52,549 bases of DNA, from positions 1 through 52,549 of the forward strand of contig DAHXNK010000004.1 of NCBI GenBank assembly GCA_027365415.1. Reading direction: 5' to 3'. Below the pieces are notes generated by a model. The model had not been told where the DNA came from, searched no databases, and saw only the letters and a program-made list of their open reading frames with translations. Numbering within the stretch: the first letter of the stretch is position 1; each line of letters begins with the position of its first letter. Source of the DNA: Acidobacteriaceae bacterium. Lineage in GTDB: Bacteria > Acidobacteriota > Terriglobia > Terriglobales > Acidobacteriaceae. This document shows positions 36,941 to 46,009 of this stretch, in pieces. A program made the translations under genes and the position numbers.

Positions 36941-39439
36941 CTACTGGCGCAATTCCACCACCGTTGCGCCCGCGCCGCCTTCATTCTGCGCTGGTTCGCG
37001 AACGGTGGCTACATGCGGATGGCGCTCCAGATACGCGCGCAGCGCCTTGCGCAGAATGCCCATGCCACTGCCATGTACCACGCGGATGCTCGACAGCCCA
37101 TCGAGAAATGCGCGGTCAAGAAATTTTTCTATCGCGTCGGTTGCCTCGTCCACCGTCTGGCCAATCACGTTGATTTCCATCGAAACTGCGTTCTCTGGAC
37201 GGGCGAGGGAGACGTGGATGCCTTTACTCCGCGCTGTTTGCAGTGGAGAAGGAGTTGACGATCGCCGTGCAGATGCGGAGACGAGAACCTCGGCAACATC
37301 ATCGCGGCGGACGCGCATCTTCATCGCTCCGGCAGTGACTTCAAAGGTGTCGGCATCTACCTGTCGCTGCACAATAACTGACTTGCCTAACGACCGCAGC
37401 TTGACCGTGTCGCCTACATGCACCTCGCGCACGATGTGCGTTTGCGCGTGGACATCGCCTTTATCCGCGCCAGTTTGGTGCGCGACCACCGTCATGTCGA
37501 ACTGCTCGCGAAACTCGCGGCGCAACTGCGCCATGCGCCGCTCAGCCTCCTTGCCGATTTTTTGTTGCAGGCTGCGATCCTCAATGCCCCGCAGCATTTC
37601 TTTCCCCTGATATTCCATCTCCTTCAGCAGAGAGGCCATCTTGTCTTCCAGCGCGCGCGCCTGCTGCTTTTGCTCCTTGCGACCTTCCACTTCCAGACGA
37701 TTGCGCTCGCGCGCAACTTCCTGCTCTCGCAATTGCAGATGATGGCGCTCTTCGGTGATGGCCAAAATATCCGCGTGCAGGCGGTCTAAAAATTGCGCGA
37801 CCTGCTCGGTCTGGCTGCCCAGTCGCTGCCGCGCCGAGGCAAGAATCGCGGCGTCCAAACCCAGCCGCTGCGCGATGTTGATGCCTGCGGAGGCTCCCGG
37901 CACGCCGATGCGAATCCGATACGTGGGAGCCAGCGTCTGTTCATCGAAGCCCGCCGAGGCATTCTGCACGCCCGGCGTGTTCGCCGCATAGACTTTGAGC
38001 GAAGTGTGATGTGTGGAGATGAGGCACCAGGCTCGCCGACGCACAAAATGTTCTGCAATGGCTGCGGCCAGTGCTGCGCCCTCTTCGGGATCGGTGGCCG
38101 AGCCAAGTTCGTCGAGTAAGACAAGAGACGCATCCGTTGCCTGACGCGCAATTGCATCCAGCCGCGTGATGTGCGCCGAAAAGGTGGAGAGGTTTTGCTC
38201 AATGGATTGCGCGTCGCCGATGTCGGCCAGCACCGCATCAAAGAGCGGTAGGCGCGCAATTTCTGCGGGGACGGGAATGCCCGCCTGCGCCATCAGCACC
38301 AGCAGACCGACGGTTTTGAGCGCAACGGTTTTGCCGCCAGTATTGGGGCCGCTCACAATCAACTGCCGGGCGGCATCCTCCAGCGCAAGATCAAGTGGAA
38401 CAATCGCGCCGCCGGAGGCGCGAAGACGTTTTTCTAAAAGAGGATGCCGTGCCGCGCAAAGTTCCAGCCGAGGAGTTATTTCTGCGGGGGGAGAAAATTC
38501 CGGGGAAAACAATTCGGGAGCGACGCAGGCAAACTCCACGGCAAAGCGCGCCCGCGCAAAGAGCGATTCCACCTCGGCGAGAATGGCGGCCCCAATAGCA
38601 ATAGCCTGCGCGTGCGCGGCAAAGGCGCGGGTGATCTCGGCCAGAATCCGCTGTATCTCCGCCTGCTCCTCTTCGAGCAGCCGTTGCAACTCATTATTTT
38701 GCTCGATGGTCTCCAGTGGCTCGACAAAAACGGTCTGCCCGCTGGAGCTAATTCCATGCACCACGCCGGGAATGCGCCGCTTCCACTCCGCTTTAACGGG
38801 GACGACAAAGCGCTCGCCGCGTACGGTGATCCAGTCCTCTTGTGCTGAGCCGCTTTCGCCCATGCGCCGCAGCGTGGCGCGCAGACTCTCTTCAATGTTT
38901 CGCTGCTGGCGCTCCATCTGGCGGCGAATGCGGGCCAGCTCCGGCGAGGCGGAGTCGGCAATCGAGCCATCCGGCTCAAATTTTCCTTCCAGCGCGCGCA
39001 GCAATTGCGTAAAGCCACTCTCTAGCAGTGGCGCGGAAAGTTGACGAATGCCAGCAAGCGGCTCGGCCAAGCCTTCCGGCGTTGCGAGGATGGTTTGCTG
39101 CCAGGCTGCGAGGCGTTCCACCAGAGTTGCCAGCGCGCGAATCTCTCCGATCTCCAGCGTGGCTCCGGGAATGGAGGCTTGCTCCAGCGACGGCGCGGGA
39201 TCGAAGAGTCCGTGGAAGTCGAAGCTGCCCCCCGCAGTCAGCAGGCGGCGAACTTCCTGCACATGGCGTTGCTCGCGCTGCGCCCAGGCAATATCGGTAG
39301 AGGGTCGCAACGCCTGTATCCATGCGCCTCCAATCTCCGTGGTGGCGTAGCCAGCCACCAGCGCAAGCAGGCGTGGGAACTCCAGGATTTCCGCGCTGGT
39401 GTTGTGCAGGGGCGACGAGATGGCAGGCAGTATGGGCAT
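36941..39439 (-). CDS. mutS2: Endonuclease MutS2
   Basis: MutS-family ATPase with an Smr nuclease domain; in other bacteria it suppresses recombination or rescues collided ribosomes. The 832 residues show the MutS core (FVVPVKAEWKRRIPGVVHGISSSGQTVFVEP), Walker A SGPNTGGKTVALKT, Walker B SLVLLDELGSATDPEEG, a coiled-coil clamp (about 520-620, rich in Glu, Arg and Gln), a KOW-like segment (VHVGDTVKLRSLGKSV) and the C-terminal Smr domain with VIGQTVDEA and RVVHGSGMGILRKALR. No mismatch-recognition domain is present, as expected. It is convergent with dnaN. Confidence 0.96.
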   Translation of the reverse strand: MPILPAISSPLHNTSAEILEFPRLLALVAGYATTEIGGAWIQALRPSTDIAWAQREQRHVQEVRRLLTAGGSFDFHGLFDPAPSLEQASIPGATLEIGEIRALATLVERLAAWQQTILATPEGLAEPLAGIRQLSAPLLESGFTQLLRALEGKFEPDGSIADSASPELARIRRQMERQQRNIEESLRATLRRMGESGSAQEDWITVRGERFVVPVKAEWKRRIPGVVHGISSSGQTVFVEPLETIEQNNELQRLLEEEQAEIQRILAEITRAFAAHAQAIAIGAAILAEVESLFARARFAVEFACVAPELFSPEFSPPAEITPRLELCAARHPLLEKRLRASGGAIVPLDLALEDAARQLIVSGPNTGGKTVALKTVGLLVLMAQAGIPVPAEIARLPLFDAVLADIGDAQSIEQNLSTFSAHITRLDAIARQATDASLVLLDELGSATDPEEGAALAAAIAEHFVRRRAWCLISTHHTSLKVYAANTPGVQNASAGFDEQTLAPTYRIRIGVPGASAGINIAQRLGLDAAILASARQRLGSQTEQVAQFLDRLHADILAITEERHHLQLREQEVARERNRLEVEGRKEQKQQARALEDKMASLLKEMEYQGKEMLRGIEDRSLQQKIGKEAERRMAQLRREFREQFDMTVVAHQTGADKGDVHAQTHIVREVHVGDTVKLRSLGKSVIVQRQVDADTFEVTAGAMKMRVRRDDVAEVLVSASARRSSTPSPLQTARSKGIHVSLARPENAVSMEINVIGQTVDEATDAIEKFLDRAFLDGLSSIRVVHGSGMGILRKALRAYLERHPHVATVREPAQNEGGAGATVVELRQ

Positions 39440-39502
39440 GGACAGGGAAGTCTTCGCGTGGCCGCGTCCGCCGAGGCAGAGGCGCGAGCCGATTCCAATT
39501 CT

Positions 39503-41374
39503 TTATCGTAGCGCTTGTGCGGGATCAAAGCAGAGGGATTCCACTTTGCGAATGCCGCGAACAGAGTTGCAAAGAAACACGGCCTCCGCAGTTTTCAAAT
39601 CCTCGACGGTCAGAATGCGTTCTTCTGCGGTTGCGCGGGTTTTCAATAAATGGCGGCGAAAGATTCCGGGCAGCACGCCACAGGCGAGTGGCGGTGTTAG
39701 CAGCTTTCCGGCGCGCTCGATAAAAAGATTGCTGATGGCTCCCTCGGTGACTTCGCCGTTTTCGTTGGTGAAGAGCGCCTCGTCAAAGCCATCGGCGCGA
39801 GCGGCGGCATACTGCTGGTCATATATCTGGCGGCGCGTGGTCTTATGGCGAAGAAATATATCGGTGGAAGAGACGCGTTCTGACGACAGCCGAACACGGG
39901 CGGCGGGATTTTCCATGCGAAGCGCGGACGGGTCGAGGGTGACGTTCCCGCCTGCATCCAGCAGCAGACGAACCCGATACCGCTCGCAGACGGGGAACGC
40001 GCCTGCAACCTCGCGCAGTTGCGAGAGGACGGCTTTGCGGTCAAAGGGAAAATTAAAATATGAGGCCGACGATTCCAGGCGATCCAAATGCTCGGAGAGA
40101 AAGCAAAAATCCTTCTCCCAGAGCATCGTTTCCAGAAGCTGAAAATCCTGGTGAGCGCGGGTGAGAAACGCGGCTTTGAGCAGGCATTCGCGATGTTCCT
40201 CGTCGGGATCGGAATCGGCAACAATTCCGCCGCCGACTCCCATCTGGATGCGGCTATCCTGCATGACCAGCGTGCGAATCGCCACATTGAAAACAGATGT
40301 GCCGCCGGGGGAGATATACCCGATGGCTCCGGTGTAAACACCACGCGGAGTTCGCTCCATCTCTCGAATGATCTGCATGGTGCGAATCTTTGGAGCGCCG
40401 GTAACGGAGCCGCTCGGAAACAGACTGCGAAAAATATCGGAGTAGCGGATTTCCGGGCGAAGCGTTCCCGATACCGTGGAGGTCATTTGCAGCAGCGTTT
40501 CGTATCGCTCGATGGAAAAGATGTCCTCCACCTGCACGCTGCCCATCGCGCAGATGCGGCCCAGATCGTTGCGCAGCATATCCACAATCATGACGTGTTC
40601 GCTGCGGTTTTTCTCATCGTTTTGCAGCCGGAGGGCCGCCTGCGCATCTCCGTCCGCATCCAAACCGCGAGGCATGGTTCCCTTCATGGGTCGGGTTACG
40701 ATCCTTCCCGCATCGACTCTGAAAAATAATTCTGGCGAGAAGGAGAGAATGTGATGGCCCGCCACGTTCATCCATGCGCCGTAGGCGACGGACTGATGCT
40801 GCAACAGGGATGCAAACACGGCGGATGCCGAATGCTGCGCGTGGAGCGATACTCGGTCGGTGAAATTGACCTGATAGGTATCGCCTGCCGCGAGGTACTC
40901 TTTGATCTTGAGAATGCTGGCGCAATAGGCAGCGCGCGAAATTTCAAGGGCCACGCTGTCTGCAATCGGGTTCGTATGTTTTTGCGGACTCCGCTCCAGA
41001 GTCGGGAGAGGATTGTTCCCTTGGAAACGTCCCTGCGCGTGATCGAAGATTAGAGGCTTCTCGTAGACTCCAAACCATGCCAGCGGAAGCTCCTGTGCAT
41101 CGGGTTGAATGCCGACAAATTTCTCAAAATAATAGCCACATTCGTAGGAGAAAAAGCCAGCGACATGGAGGCCGCCGACAAGCGCTTCTTCTATCTGGGA
41201 GAAGACCTGCGCGATTCCGTCCAGCGTATTTGCGGAGATCACGCGGACAGGATGCAGGAAAAGATAGCTATGCGTATTCGATGGGTCAAAGCGCGAGGTC
41301 TCCAGCAGAATTGCGCCATTATTCTCCGTAATGGCTGCGCGTGCGTGTTCGGGAAAGCGAATCCACGGTGTCAT
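39503..41374 (-). CDS. Aminodeoxychorismate synthase I fused to a class IV aminotransferase (PabB-PabC)
   Basis: Makes p-aminobenzoate for folate. Residues about 1-400 are PabB: AGDTYQVNFTDRVSL, GTMPRG, KNRSEHVMIVDMLRNDLGRI, SLFPSGSVTGAPKIRTMQII and GVYTGAIGYISPGG. Residues about 410-623 are a class IV PLP fold (aminodeoxychorismate lyase/BCAT-like): YDQQYAAARADGFDEALFTN and GEVTEGAISNLFI. Together they could convert chorismate to PABA with one glutaminase partner. The start is taken as ATG 41374 with GAAG 5 nt upstream; ATG 41437 or 41479 would add a basic, atypical extension overlapping the divergent yihY. Confidence 0.92.
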   Translation of the reverse strand: MTPWIRFPEHARAAITENNGAILLETSRFDPSNTHSYLFLHPVRVISANTLDGIAQVFSQIEEALVGGLHVAGFFSYECGYYFEKFVGIQPDAQELPLAWFGVYEKPLIFDHAQGRFQGNNPLPTLERSPQKHTNPIADSVALEISRAAYCASILKIKEYLAAGDTYQVNFTDRVSLHAQHSASAVFASLLQHQSVAYGAWMNVAGHHILSFSPELFFRVDAGRIVTRPMKGTMPRGLDADGDAQAALRLQNDEKNRSEHVMIVDMLRNDLGRICAMGSVQVEDIFSIERYETLLQMTSTVSGTLRPEIRYSDIFRSLFPSGSVTGAPKIRTMQIIREMERTPRGVYTGAIGYISPGGTSVFNVAIRTLVMQDSRIQMGVGGGIVADSDPDEEHRECLLKAAFLTRAHQDFQLLETMLWEKDFCFLSEHLDRLESSASYFNFPFDRKAVLSQLREVAGAFPVCERYRVRLLLDAGGNVTLDPSALRMENPAARVRLSSERVSSTDIFLRHKTTRRQIYDQQYAAARADGFDEALFTNENGEVTEGAISNLFIERAGKLLTPPLACGVLPGIFRRHLLKTRATAEERILTVEDLKTAEAVFLCNSVRGIRKVESLCFDPAQALR

Positions 41375-41460
41375 GTCATCTTCTATCAGAGCACGAGGCC
41401 GGGGCCGGGGGAGCACTACGCGGGCGCGCAGCTTCATTTTTTTGTTAGTCTTCCATTGGC

Positions 41461-42315
41461 ATGTTATGTTGGCTGGCACATTTACGGCGGGCGCTTTGGA
41501 ACAGTCTTTCTGATGACATTATTATGATGTCCAAGGCTGCGGCGTACTCCGCGATTTTTACAGTTTTCCCGGCCATTTTGGTGACGGCAACGCTGGTGGC
41601 AATTATGCCTGGGGCGGAGTTTATGCGCGCCGAGGTGCGCGAGCTGCTCTATCAGATGTTTCCGCCAGAGGTGCCGCCGATGATGCTGGCCTACTTTCAG
41701 GGGGCGCATAGTCGGTCAATGCATTTGTTGTTTTCCGCCTCCATTGTCAGCGTGTGGGCGGCTAGCAGCGTGATGGCGACCCTAATGGAATGCTCGCGGC
41801 GCGCCTACAGGTTGCCGATTGGCCTGTGGAGCTTTTGGCATCAACGCTTTATTGCGCTGCTGCTGGTGCCGCTGTCGTTGTTTCCGCTGATGCTGGCCTC
41901 GCTCTTTGTTGTGTTTGGCCACCAGATTGAACTGTGGATGATCCATTTGTCGGGGCACAATCTACGCAGCTATGTGCTGCTATTGTGGCGCGTGACACGG
42001 TGGCTGCTGGCGATGACCACCAGCGTTGCTGTGATTGCGACTATCTATCACACCGGCACGCCACGCACGCAATCCTGGCATCGCGTGATGCCGGGAGCTG
42101 TGCTGGCAACTGTGCTGTGGTTTCCCTCCACGCTGATCTTTGGCTGGTACGTGACGCGGCACGCCAACTATGCGCAGGTCTATGGCTCGTTGGGCGCGGG
42201 CGTGGCGTTGCTGATCTGGCTGTATATCATTTTGATTAGCGTGATGATTGGGGCAGAATTCAACGCGGAAGTTTTTCCGAAGACATCTTCGATCCTCTCC
42301 AACCCGTTACAATGA
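41461..42315 (+). CDS. YihY/BrkB family inner-membrane protein
   Basis: The 284 residues have six hydrophobic segments and the family pattern: AAAYSAIFTVFPAILVTATLV, LFSASIVSVWAASSVMATLME, FIALLLVPLSLFPLMLASL, HRVMPGAVLATVLWFPSTLIF, YGSLGAGVALLIWLYIILISVMIGAEFNAE. Once called RNase BN by mistake, the family is a putative transporter or membrane-organising protein. The start ATG 41461 follows an in-frame stop, but its ribosome site is poor. It is divergent from pabBC, which begins within 90 nt. Confidence 0.87.
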   Translation: MLCWLAHLRRALWNSLSDDIIMMSKAAAYSAIFTVFPAILVTATLVAIMPGAEFMRAEVRELLYQMFPPEVPPMMLAYFQGAHSRSMHLLFSASIVSVWAASSVMATLMECSRRAYRLPIGLWSFWHQRFIALLLVPLSLFPLMLASLFVVFGHQIELWMIHLSGHNLRSYVLLLWRVTRWLLAMTTSVAVIATIYHTGTPRTQSWHRVMPGAVLATVLWFPSTLIFGWYVTRHANYAQVYGSLGAGVALLIWLYIILISVMIGAEFNAEVFPKTSSILSNPLQ

Positions 42316-42360
42316 CCGCTAGGTGCTCGATCCGAAAGATTTCAATGCTCTGGAGATAGA

Positions 42361-43947
42361 ATGTACTCGATGCTTTCCGATGAAAACTCTGCGACGACCG
42401 CTCGCAGAGCGAAGATAGTTGCCACGCTTGGCCCCGTCAGCAACAACGAAACCGTATTTCGAGAGCTTGTACTCGCTGGATTGGATATCGCTCGGCTAAA
42501 CTTCTCCCACGGCACGCACCCGGAAAAAGCCAAGCTGATTCAGATGGTGCGCAAGGTGGCGGCGGAGGTCGGTAAGCCGATTTGCATCCTGGCCGATCTA
42601 CAAGGGCCAAAGATTCGTACTGGACAGTTGAAGGATCACACTCCAGTGCTGCTCCAGGGCGGCCAACGGCTGATTATTACCTCCCGTGATGTTGCGGGCA
42701 CCGCTTCCGTGATTGGCACCACGTTCAAAACCTTGGCCGAGAATCTGGAGAAAGGTTCTCGCATTTTGCTCTCCGACGGCTTGATTGAATTGCGCGTGCG
42801 CGGCGTGCGCGGCGGCGATGTGGAGTGCGATGTCGTCAACGGCGGCATGTTGGGAGAAAACAAAGGCATCAACCTTCCGGGCATTGCCGTGCGCGTTCCC
42901 TCGCTGACGGAAAAGGATGAGGAGGATCTTGAATTTGCCATTGAGCAAGCGGTCGATATGGTGGCTGTCTCCTTTGTCCGCACGGCGGAGGATGTTCGTT
43001 TGGTTAAGCAGCGCGTGACCGCACTGGGCGCAGACACTTGGATCATCGCCAAGCTGGAAAAGCCGCAGGCCATTGAGCACCTGGAGAGCATTCTGGAAGA
43101 GGCGGACGGCGTGATGGTGGCGCGCGGCGATCTGGGCGTGGAGGTTCCGCCGGAAAAGGTTCCCGCCATTCAAAAGCACATCATCCGCCGCGCTGCCGCG
43201 CACCGCAAGCCGGTGATTACGGCCACGCAGATGCTGGAGTCGATGATTGAAAATCCACGGCCCACCCGCGCCGAGGCCAGTGATGTAGCCAATGCCGTCT
43301 ACGACGGCACCGATGCCGTGATGTTGTCGGCAGAAAGCGCTGCGGGGAAATATCCCGTCCAGGCCGTTGCCATGATGTCCAAGATTGTCACCGAGACGGA
43401 GCAGCAGATTCGCAATACCGCGCACCAGGACGGAGTGCAGCGTCCGATGGCCACTTATGGCGTGTTGTCGATTACGGAGACCATCTGTGAATCGATGTCC
43501 CATGCGGCGGAGGACTTGAACGTGAGTGGCATTGCTGTTTTCACGGAGACGGGAACCACGGCGCGGCTGCTCTCGAAGTACCATCCAGGGCCGAGAATCT
43601 TTGCGCTCAGCAACGTGCATGCAGTGGTTCATCGCATGATGCTGCTTTGGGGCGTGTATCCCATCTACTGTCCGAAGTTGAAGACGACGGAGCAGATGGT
43701 GGACACGGCGGAGCGGCTGTTGGAGAAAGCTGGATTTGTACGGCAGAAAGAAATCCTGGGGATTATTGCTGGAACCCGCACCAAGACCGGTTCGACCAAC
43801 TTTATGCGCTTGCATTTGGTGGGGGATCGCGACGAAGCTTCCAACGCAAAGGATGAGAGCGGAAAGGCAAAATCCAAGGGAGCAAAACGCGCAGGATCGG
43901 CAGCGCGCGGAAAATCGGCAGTGCCTGCCAAAAAGCGGCGCTCCTAA
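42361..43947 (+). CDS. pyk: Pyruvate kinase with a basic C-terminal tail
   Basis: Converts phosphoenolpyruvate and ADP to pyruvate and ATP. The 528 residues show RRAKIVATLGPVSNNE, RLNFSHGTHPEKAKLI, ILADLQGPKIRTG, the active-site IIAKLEKPQAIEHLE and MVARGDLGVEVPPEKVP, ITATQMLESMIENPRPTRAEASDVANA, and the C domain. After GSTNFMRLHLVGDRDEA comes a roughly 35-residue Lys/Arg/Ser/Ala tail (KAKSKGAKRAGSAARGKS) that is not part of the enzyme fold. ATG follows GGAG at about 5 nt. Length without the tail is normal. Confidence 0.96.
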   Translation: MYSMLSDENSATTARRAKIVATLGPVSNNETVFRELVLAGLDIARLNFSHGTHPEKAKLIQMVRKVAAEVGKPICILADLQGPKIRTGQLKDHTPVLLQGGQRLIITSRDVAGTASVIGTTFKTLAENLEKGSRILLSDGLIELRVRGVRGGDVECDVVNGGMLGENKGINLPGIAVRVPSLTEKDEEDLEFAIEQAVDMVAVSFVRTAEDVRLVKQRVTALGADTWIIAKLEKPQAIEHLESILEEADGVMVARGDLGVEVPPEKVPAIQKHIIRRAAAHRKPVITATQMLESMIENPRPTRAEASDVANAVYDGTDAVMLSAESAAGKYPVQAVAMMSKIVTETEQQIRNTAHQDGVQRPMATYGVLSITETICESMSHAAEDLNVSGIAVFTETGTTARLLSKYHPGPRIFALSNVHAVVHRMMLLWGVYPIYCPKLKTTEQMVDTAERLLEKAGFVRQKEILGIIAGTRTKTGSTNFMRLHLVGDRDEASNAKDESGKAKSKGAKRAGSAARGKSAVPAKKRRS

Positions 43948-44007
43948 AGCGCAGTTGGGCCACAAGCCAAACTCAACCGATGTGAATGCGGCCTACAATG
44001 AAATCTA

Positions 44008-45972
44008 ATGGGCCGCATCCGCATTCTCTCCGACCAGGTCGCCAATCAGATCGCCGCAGGCGAGGTAGTCGAGCGTCCCGCCTCCGTTGTCAAGGAGCTG
44101 CTGGAGAACGCATTGGATGCCGGAGCCAGCCGCATTCGCGTGGATGTGGAGGCGGGCGGACGCAAGCTCATTCGCATCGAAGACGATGGCTGCGGCATGT
44201 TGCGCGACGATGCGCTGCTGGCCTTTGAGCGCCACGCCACTTCCAAGATTCGCTCCAGCGACGATCTGCTAAGCCTAGCCACGCTGGGCTTTCGCGGGGA
44301 GGCGCTGCCGTCGATTGCCTCGGTCGCGCGCGTCCATCTGACCACTCGCTCCGCCGAGGAGCCAGTGGGCATGGAGTTGGAGATTGCAGGCGGAAAGATT
44401 CTGCGCACGGCGGATGTCGCCATGCCGCCGGGCGCGACATTTGTGATTCGCGATTTATTTTTCAACACTCCGGCGCGCCGAAAATTTCTAAAGTCCGAGC
44501 AGACTGAGCTTTCGCATATTGCAGCTCTGGTGACGCACTACGCGCTGGCGCATCCAGAGAAGCACTTTGAGCTGCACAGCACGGCGAACGCGCTGCTGCA
44601 AGCGCCGCCAGTGCAGAAGATTTCCGAGCGAGTCTATCAGATTTTTGGCTCCGAGGTTCTGGAGCAACTGATGCCGATCGCGGCAGAGACGAGCTTTGCC
44701 CATGCAGGGATTCCAGAGCCGCCGCCGTGGAAGCGCGAACCGAATTGGCAGCCACAAGCGCCGGGAGCCTTGCGGCTGCACGGCTTTGTTTCCCGCCCGG
44801 AATTGCAAAAGCTGAATCGCAACTCGATCTATTTTTTTGTGAACCGTCGCCTGATTCGTGACCGCCTGATGCAACACGCCATCACCGAGGCCTATCGAAA
44901 CATTTTGCCGCCGACCTCGTTTCCTGTCGTCCTGCTGTTTCTGGAGATGCCGCCGGAGGAGGTGGATGTCAACGTCCATCCGGCAAAGACGGAGGTGCGC
45001 TTTCGGCAGCAGAGTTTCATCCACGATTTTGTTCGAGACAGCGTGCGCAACGTAATGGTGAAGGCGCGGCCAGCGGCCAGCTTTTTAACGGCGCTCACCA
45101 GCAATGCGGCGATGACGCCCGCGCTGGTGCCCGATGTCTCTCCCATGCCGGGGCCACCGGAGAGGGATGGAATGCCGCCGGAGGCGCGATGGCGCGATTC
45201 GGACGTGATTCCAACGCGGGCGGACGCGGAGTATTTTTCTCCTGTGGCTCCCGTGCCGCCGCAGCAGGAGCAGGGAATGTCCATTGCCGCGCAGGCAATC
45301 GCAGCGGAAGCCGCAACGATTGCGCCAAGTGCGTTGGATGCGAATGCTCCAAATACGGATACGGCAAATGTTTCTGGCGCGACGTTGCACTCTCTGGATA
45401 GCCTGCGTGCTCTGGGGCAGTTGCGCGACTCTTTTATTTTGGCGGTGAATGCAGAGGGTCTCTGGATCATCGACCAGCATGTGGCGCATGAGCGCGTTTT
45501 GTTTGAGAAGATTCTGCGCGAGCGTCAGGTGGAGCAAGTGCAGCGCCAGCGATTGCTGATGCCGGTTCTGATCGATCTGAAGCCGGAGCAGATGCCGCTC
45601 TTTGCCGCCATTGCCGAGGAACTGGAGCGCAATGGTTTTGAGGCGGAGCCGTTTGGGCCGCGCACGCTGGCCGTCAAGGCTGCGCCTGTGGGGCTGGAGG
45701 GTCGGGAGTTGGAGCGCATGGTGCAGGAGGTGCTGGAGCAGACCGAGCGCGAAGAGCAGGCGGCCAATCTGGAGACACTGCGCGCGCGCATTGCGGCCTC
45801 CATTGCCTGCCATGCGGCCATCAAAATCAACACGCCGCTGGAGGCGACCAAAATGGAGTGGCTGCTGGCGGAATTGGCGAAAACGGAGCATCCCACAAGC
45901 TGTCCGCATGGTCGTCCCATTGCGTTGCGATATTCTTTGAAAGACATCCAGCGCGCATTTCAGCGTATTTAG
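44008..45972 (+). CDS. mutL: DNA mismatch repair protein MutL
   Basis: GHKL ATPase coupling mismatch recognition to strand incision. The 654 residues show RILSDQVANQIAAGEVVERP, ASVVKELLENALDAGASRI, DDGCGML, ATSKIRSSDDL, GFRGEALPSIASVA and the LFFNTPARRKFLKS region. After a Pro/Ala-rich linker (about 370-460), the C-terminal domain carries the endonuclease metal motif DQHVAHERVLFEKIL and later CPHGRP. This predicts a nicking MutL of the MutH-independent type. No mutS1 is in the window; mutS2 is not its usual partner. Confidence 0.97.
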   Translation: MGRIRILSDQVANQIAAGEVVERPASVVKELLENALDAGASRIRVDVEAGGRKLIRIEDDGCGMLRDDALLAFERHATSKIRSSDDLLSLATLGFRGEALPSIASVARVHLTTRSAEEPVGMELEIAGGKILRTADVAMPPGATFVIRDLFFNTPARRKFLKSEQTELSHIAALVTHYALAHPEKHFELHSTANALLQAPPVQKISERVYQIFGSEVLEQLMPIAAETSFAHAGIPEPPPWKREPNWQPQAPGALRLHGFVSRPELQKLNRNSIYFFVNRRLIRDRLMQHAITEAYRNILPPTSFPVVLLFLEMPPEEVDVNVHPAKTEVRFRQQSFIHDFVRDSVRNVMVKARPAASFLTALTSNAAMTPALVPDVSPMPGPPERDGMPPEARWRDSDVIPTRADAEYFSPVAPVPPQQEQGMSIAAQAIAAEAATIAPSALDANAPNTDTANVSGATLHSLDSLRALGQLRDSFILAVNAEGLWIIDQHVAHERVLFEKILRERQVEQVQRQRLLMPVLIDLKPEQMPLFAAIAEELERNGFEAEPFGPRTLAVKAAPVGLEGRELERMVQEVLEQTEREEQAANLETLRARIAASIACHAAIKINTPLEATKMEWLLAELAKTEHPTSCPHGRPIALRYSLKDIQRAFQRI

Positions 45973-46009
45973 CTTTCAGGTATTCGGTAGTCAATAGAAG
46001 AGGGTCTCG

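Noticed and set aside
42598-43965. 455-codon open frame on the minus strand opposite pyk
   Set aside because: It is an antisense shadow of a secure pyruvate kinase gene; its composition (Arg/His/Gln rich) matches no family.
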